NCBI GenBank assembly: GCA_015520115.1
Contig: WAQS01000108.1
Coordinates: 1 to 7,394 of the forward strand
Length of the DNA stretch: 7,394 nucleotides
Direction of reading: 5' to 3'
Source: Ferroglobus sp.
GTDB lineage: Archaea; Halobacteriota; Archaeoglobi; Archaeoglobales; Archaeoglobaceae
A program made the translations under genes and the position numbers. The notes beneath the pieces are model-generated. The model was not told where the DNA came from. It saw only the letters and a list, made by a program, of their open reading frames with translations, and did no database searches. Positions within the stretch are counted from its first letter, which is position 1, and each line of letters starts with the position of its first letter. Positions 1 to 6,300 of this stretch are shown here, piece after piece.

Positions 1-18
1 GTATAATAATGTTTCGGC

Positions 19-501
19 TCATCTGTTGCTTTTGTACTGTCTTAAAGCACCTTCAAGAAAGGCTATTAAGGACTTTCTCGCCCTTTCATCGTCTGGAGAG
101 CCGGCGTATCCGATGTAAACAGCTCTCACTCCATTCATTTTCATCGGCGTTCCGTTAGGGTAGAAGATGTGGAATTCGGGAGTGCCAGTAGCCCCGAACT
201 TCATCGCCAAAGCTCTCTCAGTTAAAAAATCTATTTTGACGACAACGAACTTTTCGAAGGTTTTTTGCAAATCTTCGTACTTCGACAAATCCTCAAGGAA
301 TGCTCTGCAGACGTAGCAAGTATCGGAGTGAATGTAAACCAAAACAGGCTTGTCCTCTTTTTTCGCAACTTTAAACCCTTTTTCGAGGCTGTAGAATTTT
401 ATCGGATATTTTTCATATTCGTCGACTCCAAGGAAGATCGTAGCTACTCCGAAAAGTATGAGAATCATCGCAAAGATTGGTAGAGGTTTTTTCTCTTTCA
501 C
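19..501 (-). CDS. Membrane-anchored thioredoxin-fold protein (CxxC, extracytoplasmic)
   Basis: A 160-residue protein. A short Lys-rich N-terminus is followed by one hydrophobic span (about residues 8-26), which by the positive-inside rule places the rest outside the cytoplasm. Residues 36-155 look like a thioredoxin fold: strand VLVYIHSD, then the redox pair C62-Y-V-C65 at a helix start, strand VVVKIDF (86-92), and the cis-proline loop GTPEFHIF with P108. These are the only two cysteines. The family reduces or exchanges disulfides on extracytoplasmic proteins; the partner here is unknown, and the CYVC pair is not the thioredoxin CGPC, so substrate and potential cannot be inferred. The start is GTG at 501, with a TATA box 25 bases upstream, which points to a leaderless message. 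It lies 39 bases downstream of the SHOCT gene in the same direction, so read-through from that operon is also possible. The fold is confident; the function is inference. Confidence 0.85.
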   Translation of the reverse strand: MKEKKPLPIFAMILILFGVATIFLGVDEYEKYPIKFYSLEKGFKVAKKEDKPVLVYIHSDTCYVCRAFLEDLSKYEDLQKTFEKFVVVKIDFLTERALAMKFGATGTPEFHIFYPNGTPMKMNGVRAVYIGYAGSPDDERARKSLIAFLEGALRQYKSNR

Positions 502-517
502 GAACTTATTTTACAAT

Positions 518-530
518 AAATGTATAAAAA
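518..530 (-). promoter_or_regulatory. TATA box for the thioredoxin-like gene, leaderless start
   Basis: On the minus strand this reads TTTTTATACATTT, a good archaeal TATA box. Its centre is about 25 bases upstream of the GTG at 501, so transcription would begin at or next to the start codon. No Shine-Dalgarno sequence is visible before that GTG, which fits leaderless translation. The box sits in the 39-base gap after the SHOCT gene, and its T-run could also help terminate the upstream transcript. Confidence 0.55.
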
Positions 531-540
531 GGTTACGAAG

Positions 541-786
541 CTAACTTCTCGATAGAGCGTCTTTCAACTTGATGTATTCTTCCTGAGTGATCTCTCCTCT
601 TGCAAGTCTCTCTTTCAGGATTTGGAGGGATCTATCCTCGCTCTTCTTTCCGGAGCTTAACGAATTTATCAGAATGTAGATCACAGCCACTATTATCGCG
701 AGCCAGATTATCTGCCAGAGGAAGCCACTGAAGTACCATCCTCCGAAGTTGTTTCCCATCATGCCTCCCATACCGTAGCCCATCAT
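541..786 (-). CDS. Small single-span membrane protein with C-terminal SHOCT domain
   Basis: An 81-residue protein. Residues 1-13 are rich in Met and Gly (MMGYGMGGMMGNN). Residues 20-42 form one hydrophobic transmembrane span (FSGFLWQIIW and on), followed by a basic linker (GKKSEDR). Residues 53-79 match the short SHOCT module: SLQILKERLARGEI, then TQEEYIKLKDAL, with the typical L-ARGEIT-EEY pattern. SHOCT modules usually end small membrane proteins; they are thought to mediate oligomerisation or protein contacts and have no known catalysis. Similar Met/Gly-leading SHOCT proteins are often seen beside copper-handling genes in bacteria, which makes a metal link plausible but unproven here. Two ATG codons stand in tandem (786 and 783); the first is chosen because the strong GGAGGT site lies 6 bases upstream of it. 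The gene follows the secreted Met-rich protein gene after 34 bases and is probably in its operon. Confidence 0.8.
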   Translation of the reverse strand: MMGYGMGGMMGNNFGGWYFSGFLWQIIWLAIIVAVIYILINSLSSGKKSEDRSLQILKERLARGEITQEEYIKLKDALSRS

Positions 787-792
787 GTTACA

Positions 793-811
793 ACCTCCAA
801 AAAAATTGGAG
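793..811 (-). promoter_or_regulatory. Ribosome binding site of the SHOCT gene inside a small hairpin
   Basis: On the minus strand GGAGGT (793-798) lies 6 bases before the ATG at 786 and is the clearest Shine-Dalgarno site in the window. Its first four bases belong to a perfect 6-base inverted repeat, CTCCAA (806-811) and TTGGAG (795-800), with a five-T loop. Folded RNA would hide part of the site. The upstream gene's stop lies at 821-823, so ribosomes finishing that gene could open the hairpin and couple the two genes. The repeat is seen directly; its effect is inference. Confidence 0.5.
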
Positions 812-820
812 AGGATTGTA

Positions 821-1228
821 TCACCATCCCATCATGGGGCAGTGGTAGCCGGAGTAATAGCCGTACCCCGGATTCTGGTAGTAGACTGGACTTTGGAACG
901 TTTTACCGTTCGCTTCTATGTACGTTGGGACTATCACGTTTCCGTAGCTAAATCCTTTAGCCTTCACATCATCTCCCGGCTTTAAGCCGAGGTTCGCAGC
1001 AACCCACCAAGGAACTCTGATGTACTTACCATCTTCAAGTACTATTGCCATGGGATATACTGCCACTACTTTCCCGCTCACTTCCGTCTGTGCTTCATCT
1101 GTGTTATAGTAGTTCATCATATCCTCTCCGTACATATTTCCCATGCCATAGCCCATCATGTGGGCTGAGGCGTATGCTGTCAGAGCCACCAGCCCGAGCA
1201 ACACACCAAACACCAAACTTCTTTTCAT
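821..1228 (-). CDS. Secreted Met/Tyr/Gly-rich protein with small beta-rich domain, unknown function
   Basis: A 135-residue protein I cannot assign to a named family. Residues 1-22 are a clear signal peptide: MKR, a hydrophobic core, and the cleavage-like site ASA before H23. The predicted mature N-terminus is HMMGYGMGNMYGEDMMNYY, dense in Met and Tyr. Residues 48-112 alternate like short beta strands (EVSGKVVAVYP, AIVLEDGKYIRVP, GDDVKAKGF, NVIVPTYIEA), suggesting a small OB-like barrel. The tail (115-135) is Tyr/Gly-rich and ends with H129, C130 and PMMGW; C130 is the only cysteine. Met, His and a lone Cys could bind a soft metal such as copper, but this is inference. The start is ATG at 1228, supported by AGGTGAT 5 bases upstream. 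It is the first gene of a probable operon with the SHOCT gene, whose N-terminus repeats the MMGYGMG motif. Confidence 0.8.
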   Translation of the reverse strand: MKRSLVFGVLLGLVALTAYASAHMMGYGMGNMYGEDMMNYYNTDEAQTEVSGKVVAVYPMAIVLEDGKYIRVPWWVAANLGLKPGDDVKAKGFSYGNVIVPTYIEANGKTFQSPVYYQNPGYGYYSGYHCPMMGW

Positions 1229-1233
1229 CTCAC

Positions 1234-1240
1234 ATCACCT
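1234..1240 (-). promoter_or_regulatory. Shine-Dalgarno site for the secreted Met-rich protein
   Basis: AGGTGAT on the minus strand, 5 bases before the ATG at 1228, complements the archaeal 16S rRNA 3' end well and settles the start. The message is therefore expected to have a real leader, unlike the thioredoxin-like gene. Confidence 0.65.
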
Positions 1241-1302
1241 CTGATTGAAAGTAAGAACTGAGGGGCAATAGATGTTGGGGGAAAAAACGAAATAAATACG
1301 AG

Positions 1303-1310
1303 TTATAAAA
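1303..1310 (+). promoter_or_regulatory. TATA box in the divergent intergenic region, mainly for the ligase gene
   Basis: TTATAAAA on the plus strand. A start point about 25 bases downstream would fall near 1330, inside the tandem decamers and about 20 bases before the GTG at 1352. The same bases read TTTTATAA on the minus strand and could serve the secreted-protein gene with a leader of about 50 bases. A second AT-rich stretch at 1289-1297 (TATTTATTT on the minus strand) is an alternative for that gene. One box serving both directions would couple the two units. Confidence 0.45.
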
Positions 1311-1317
1311 TGCTTTA

Positions 1318-1347
1318 GAACGTTTCAAAAAGCTTCATAACGTTTCA
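1318..1347 (+). repeat. Three tandem 10-base repeats, candidate operator
   Basis: On the plus strand three decamers follow each other without spacers: GAACGTTTCA (1318-1327), AAAAGCTTCA (1328-1337) and TAACGTTTCA (1338-1347). The outer two share the 9-mer AACGTTTCA exactly, 20 bases apart; the middle one matches it at 7 of 9 positions. The preceding ten bases (1308-1317, AAATGCTTTA) may be a decayed fourth copy. The period equals about one helical turn, so a protein could bind all copies on one DNA face. The block lies directly after the TATA box and across the likely transcription start, a position where a bound repressor blocks archaeal initiation. The repeats are direct observation; the operator role is inference. 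Confidence 0.5.
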
Positions 1348-1351
1348 CGCA

Positions 1352-3343
1352 GTGATTTTGGGTAAGCAGAGTAGAGTTTTGAAAACTCTGCCAAAATTCG
1401 TTAACTCTAAATACGCTAAAAGATTAATTTCATCTATAATGAAGAGCATATACCCTCCAGAAGATTTTGTCGAGAAAGCAAACGTTAAGGATCCAGCCAT
1501 ATACTCAAAAGCTAAGGAGAACTGGATAGATTACTGGGAAAGCTTCGCCAGAGAGTTGCACTGGTTCGAACCTTGGGAAAAATTTTTCGACGATTCGAAA
1601 GCCCCGTATTACAGATTTTTCGTTAGCGGAAAAATAAACGCAAGCTACAACTGCGTTGACAGGCACTTAAAAAAGAAGAGGAATAAAGCTGCTATAATCT
1701 GGGAGGGAGAAAAAGGAGAAAACAGGGTTTTAACGTACTTTGACCTTTATAGGGAAGTTGGCAAGTTATCTAACGCTCTGAAAAACCTTGGTGTGAAAAA
1801 GGGGGATAAAATAGGAATATACATGCCGAATCTGCCAGAAGCCGTGATTTCAATGCTCGCTGCCGCAAGGATAGGTGCAACTCACGTTTTCATATTCGCG
1901 GGCTTTTCTCCGAAATCTGCGGCTTTCAGAATGAAGGATTCTGGAGTCAAACTTCTCATAACAGCTGACGGCTACTACAGAAGGGGAAGACTGATAAACT
2001 TAAAGGAAAAAGCTGACGAGGCTCTTGAGGAGTACAAAGGAGTGGAAAATGTCGTAGTCGTTAAGAGGGCTGGAAACGAAATTGACATGAAAGAGGGGAG
2101 GGATCACGACTATGCTGAACTCGTAAGAAAGGAGAAGGCTAAGTCTGAATGTGAAATAACTGATGCTAACGACCCCCTCTTCATAATCTACACCTCCGGA
2201 AGCGTTGCTGAGCCTAAAGGAATCATTCACTCCACCGGAGGTTACCTCGTTCACGTCTATGCGACGAGCAAAATAGTCCTAGACTTGAAGGATGAGGACG
2301 TTCTCTTCTGCACAGCAGACCTGGGCTGGATTACGGGGCACAGCTACTCTGTTTATGGCCCGCTTTCTTTGGGTGCTACGGTTCTTCTCTACGAGGGAGC
2401 TCCGGACTACCCTAATATATGCAGAACCTTTGAGTTGATTGAGAAGTACGGAGTAACAGTCTTTTACACCGTCCCAACCCTCGTGAGAATGCTTCAGGGG
2501 TGTGGAAACATAGACAGCTTTGACTTATCTACTCTAAGGCTGATAGGAAGCGTTGGAGAACCGCTTGAAGCCGAAAACTGGCTCTGGCTTTACGAGGAAG
2601 TTGGGAAGAAGAGGTGCCCCATAGTTGACACTTGGTGGCAGACTGAGACTGGAGGAATCGTCATCTCCCCCATTCCAGCCTTAACTCCCATGAAGCCCGG
2701 CTCTGTTTCAAAACCTCTGCCCGGGATAGAGGTTGACATATACGATAGCGGAGGGAAAAAAGCCAAGCCCTATCAACTCGGGCATTTGGTTATAAAGAAA
2801 ATGTTTCCCGGATTCATGCTTGGAATTCACGGAGATCCTAAAGCTTACGTACAGCTTTACTGGTCTAAGTTCGGTAAGAGGGTTTACCTGACTGGGGACT
2901 ACGCCTACTTCGATGAGGACGGATACATATGGATATCCGGAAGAGCGGACGACGTTATAAACATAAGCGGTCACAGGGTTTCTCTCGTTGAAATAGAGAA
3001 GGTTGTGAAGGAGCTAAGAGAGGTTGCTGATTGCGCCGCCATCGGCGTGCCTGACAGAATTAAAGGGACAGCCATAGCTCTCTTCGTCGTCGCTGAAAAA
3101 AGCGATGATGTTGCTGAGAAAATTAAAAAGAAGATAGAGGAGGACATAGGGAGAATAGCCCTACCAAGACTCATCGTTTTCGTTAAGGAACTTCCGAAAA
3201 CAGCCGGCAAGGTTTTCAAGAGGGCTATTGCTGATGCGGTGATAAAGAAGGAGATCAGTGGAATAGCATCAAACGTTGAAGTCGTGAAAAGAATAGCGGA
3301 AAAAATAGATAAAAACTCTTCCGGAGTTTTCTTCATCGATTAA
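1352..3343 (+). CDS. Acetyl-CoA-synthetase-like AMP-forming acyl-CoA ligase, divergent
   Basis: A 663-residue cytoplasmic ANL-superfamily enzyme, near the usual length of acetyl-CoA synthetase. The family makes acyl-AMP from a carboxylate and ATP, then acyl-CoA. In order: an N-terminal ACS segment (about 45-85, with ELHWFEPWEKFF), the CoA-site region YYRRGR (208-213), A3 loop TSGSVAEPKG (281-290), TADLGWITGHSYSVYGPL (321-338), acyl-pocket motif DTWWQTETGG (426-435), A7 TGD (D516), hinge GRADDVINISGHR (530-542), and C-terminal lysine K620 in PKTAGK. The double Trp in WWQTE normally restricts the pocket to acetate or propionate. Oddities: the ATP loop has Val-Ala where Thr-Gly is usual, the A10 motif is one residue shorter than PKTRSGK, and HRVSLVEIE replaces the usual HRLGTAEIE. 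Substrate and activity are therefore uncertain. The start is GTG at 1352, with a stop at 1316-1318; ATG at 1439 (residue 30) is a real alternative, since the preceding basic stretch is not part of the family core. It may be controlled through the decamers at 1318-1347. Confidence 0.85.
   Translation: MILGKQSRVLKTLPKFVNSKYAKRLISSIMKSIYPPEDFVEKANVKDPAIYSKAKENWIDYWESFARELHWFEPWEKFFDDSKAPYYRFFVSGKINASYNCVDRHLKKKRNKAAIIWEGEKGENRVLTYFDLYREVGKLSNALKNLGVKKGDKIGIYMPNLPEAVISMLAAARIGATHVFIFAGFSPKSAAFRMKDSGVKLLITADGYYRRGRLINLKEKADEALEEYKGVENVVVVKRAGNEIDMKEGRDHDYAELVRKEKAKSECEITDANDPLFIIYTSGSVAEPKGIIHSTGGYLVHVYATSKIVLDLKDEDVLFCTADLGWITGHSYSVYGPLSLGATVLLYEGAPDYPNICRTFELIEKYGVTVFYTVPTLVRMLQGCGNIDSFDLSTLRLIGSVGEPLEAENWLWLYEEVGKKRCPIVDTWWQTETGGIVISPIPALTPMKPGSVSKPLPGIEVDIYDSGGKKAKPYQLGHLVIKKMFPGFMLGIHGDPKAYVQLYWSKFGKRVYLTGDYAYFDEDGYIWISGRADDVINISGHRVSLVEIEKVVKELREVADCAAIGVPDRIKGTAIALFVVAEKSDDVAEKIKKKIEEDIGRIALPRLIVFVKELPKTAGKVFKRAIADAVIKKEISGIASNVEVVKRIAEKIDKNSSGVFFID
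3300..3330 (-). terminator. Hairpin plus T-tracts, probable terminator of reverse gyrase message
   Basis: On the minus strand, about 10 bases after the reverse gyrase stop, a perfect 7-base stem (AAAACTC and GAGTTTT, loop CGGAA; 3312-3330) runs into TTTTT (3311-3315), followed by TTTTTT (3300-3305). Archaeal RNA polymerase terminates on such T-tracts, with or without a hairpin. The element lies within codons 650-660 of the opposing ligase gene. The inverted repeat also folds on the plus strand, but it is not followed there by a comparable T-tract; the likeliest plus-strand stop is the T-rich run at 3354-3373. Confidence 0.5.
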
Positions 3344-6300
3344 ATCTGTCTCACTTCTTTGTACATTTCTTTTAAAGTCTCGAAGTAGTCAGCTTCTCCT
3401 TTCTCGACTTTGTCCATCATCTCCTCAAGCAACCTCGTCCTCTCTTCTGAAACGAAGGATCTGTAGTTGTTGATCAGGTACTCGTAAACAGAATAACCGA
3501 GTTTTGTGGGAACGAGCTTTCCTCCCCTCTCTATTATGTAATTCCTCTGGAAGAGCTTGTCCACTATCGTTGCGTAGGTGGATGGGCGCCCTATTCTTCT
3601 TTCCTTCATAAGGGCAACGACATCCGATTGCGTGTATAGAGGGGCTGCTGGTATTCTTCTTATCTCAGCCTCAACCTTTAATTTTCCGGTTGGCAGCTCG
3701 TTTCTCACCCAAACGGACTTGTAGAGTTCGTACGCTTTTCCTTCCGCTTTAACGATCCTCTCCTCCTCGAACTCTTTTCCGTCGGCTTTAATTCGGTATT
3801 TGGCAACTGTGACTTTGTAAGGTTTGCACTGGCTTGCCATGAACCTTCTGAAGATTAGATCGTAAAGGGCGAAGTGCCTCCACGTAAAGTTCTCCACCAC
3901 AATTATCCCCTCGCTTATCAGTCTCTGGAGGGTGTCTCTGTCTACCGCTCTGGTTGGTCTTATACACTCGTGCGCTCCCTCGGCAAACCACTCCCTCGGA
4001 GTAAAATCTTCTCCGAGGTATTCCTTGGCTATTCTCAATCCAACCTCGCTCACTCTCGTTGAGTCGGTTCTGTGATACGTTATGAGACCGTGCTCGAATA
4101 ACTCCTGAGCTATTTGCATCGCATCCTTTGCGCTCATTTTCAGTATGGCGTTCGCATCTCTGAGCATGGAGTCTGTTGTGTAGGGAGGAAGCGGCGCTCT
4201 CTCCTCCTCTTTTTTCTCTATCAGCTCTATTTCAAGCTCAAGCTCTTTCTTCGCTATCCCCTCCAAGCTCAGTCCGAGTTCCTTCACGAAAGCTACCGTT
4301 TTCTTTTTCCTGTTTTCCTCAGCTCTCTGAATTATCCATCCTAAAACGGGTGTTTGGGCTCTTCCTGCTGAAAGGTTTCTATTCTTGAAAACTTCCCACA
4401 GTTTTTGACTTAAAATGAATCCTATCCACCTATCTTCAACTCTCCTGACTATCTGAGCTTTCACGAGGTTTTCATCGACATCTCTGAGATTTGCCAAAGC
4501 TTCAGTTACAGCTCTTCTTGTAACCTCGTGAAATTCTGCTCTTTTTATGATAGCACAGCCAGAAAGCAAGTTCTTTATGTCCCATGCGATCTTTTCCCCT
4601 TCAGAATCAGGATCCGTGCCTATTATCACCTCTCCCGTTTCTTTCGCAAGCCTTCGCAAAGCTTCTATCCTCTTTTTTGAGTCGTCGATGTTCGAACTCT
4701 CGCACTTCGGGCAGTTCTCCCTCTCTTCAGTGAATTGATAGCCGCAGTCCCTGCACCTTTTTATTGAAGCGTAAATCGGAACGAAAAGTCCGTCGACTTC
4801 AACACCGTGGAAGGCTCTGTTCGTTATTAAATCGGTGACATGTCCGAGACTTGCTGTGACTATCAGAATCCTTTCCGGCGTTGGGACTTCGTAGGCTATG
4901 ACGTGAACGTCGTTCTCGTCTCCAATAACTTTAACGCTCGGCTGCCCGAAAAATCTTGAAATTTGTCTTGCTTTGGTTGGGCTTTCGACTATGAAGAGCG
5001 TTGGCTTTATGACATCCCTGAATTCCGCTCTCTTCCTGAACTTTTCTCTGCTCTCGTTTATCTCTTTTATCAAGCTTTCAAAATCGACTTCCTCTATTCT
5101 CTTGAACTCTACGTCGAAGTATCTTGCTCTCTCTATGAAAGCTTTGAGAACGTCCTCATCATCCTCAAGGAGAAAACTCGCTCCCTTCGTTATTCCTCCG
5201 GCAAAAAGCCTCGAAGTTCTTCCAGATCCTTGAATGTACGTTCTCACGTCTGGGAATATAACCTCCCCCTCTCTGAGAACGAAGTCCTTAACTTCCTTCT
5301 TTCTCTCGGCTATAACTTCTTTCAAAACGCCTTTAAGCTCTTCAAATTCCTTTGTGCCCTCAGTTATTTTGGGAAGATAGGGAATGAATTTCTTTACCCT
5401 TTCGTCCTCTTTGAATATCAAGGCTATTACCCTCACCATTCCGGGGGAAATCGTGTCTATGTCCTCTATTCTAACCCTGAACACCGGAGCTTTGAAAAAC
5501 ACTGCAAACCTTATCCTTTCGGGAAGATCGAGACCTCTGACGAGGGTTCCGTAGTAGTAGGCTGTACCTATTAAATAATCTACTTCACCTCTCTCGAATA
5601 GAACGAAGTCCTTCTTTCTTTGAGCGGTAACCAATCCAACTTTGAACTCATCCTTTAGCGAATTGTAAAGTTCCTCAGCTTCCTCGCTGCTTCTTGCATA
5701 TATCAATCCGCCGGTACCCATTTTTCTCAGGATCTCCTTTACAATCTCAACATCGGCTCTTTCGACGTAAACGTCCTCTATGTTTCTCACAGCGTGAGTC
5801 GAAGTTCCTACATCAAAATTCAGTAGTTCTCTGAACAGCCTCACCTTTTGTCCCTTTTTAGCTGTTGCTGTGGATACCATCAAAACTCCTTTTGGCTTTC
5901 CCTCCCATTTCCCGTTTTTATACCTAAATCCAAGCAGTTTCAGAATTCTGTCGACGTTTCTTGAAGCTTTTAAAACCGCATCGACATCATCTACAAAAAT
6001 GAAGTTGAAAGTTTTCCCGCTGAGCTTTTCGAAGTACCTCGGGAGAAACTGAGTTGTGGTGACGAGAATGTCGAAAGCGTTTTTTTCGAGGATTTCGAAG
6101 AATTTGTCCTTTTCCTTAAGCTTTCCGTGGTAGTAGGCTACGGTAATCTCCTTCTCTTCGTTCAAACCGCAATCAATTCCGGCTTTTTCGCAGTAATTTC
6201 TCAGATTTTCAACGACCTGCTCGACCAAGAGAGTTGTGGGAAGTATTATGTAGCTTTTCCTCTTCTTTAACGCGAGGAATAACGCCATGGCGCTGCCGAA

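Noticed and set aside
1..18. TATA-like sequence at the left edge
   Set aside because: GTATAATAAT resembles a promoter, but no downstream start codon or gene is visible on the minus strand within the window, so it cannot be assigned.
785..985. 66-codon plus-strand frame over the secreted-protein gene
   Set aside because: It is antisense to a gene with a clear signal peptide and Shine-Dalgarno site, and has neither itself.
2971..3336. 121-codon minus-strand open frame
   Set aside because: Antisense to the conserved C-terminal domain of the ligase, rich in Ser, Thr and Phe from reverse reading of Glu/Lys codons; no supporting ribosome site.
4963..5574. 203-codon plus-strand open frame
   Set aside because: It lies wholly antisense to the reverse gyrase helicase half, has low-complexity Ser/Phe/Leu/Tyr-rich composition and no recognisable domain; it is a by-product of the opposing codon bias.
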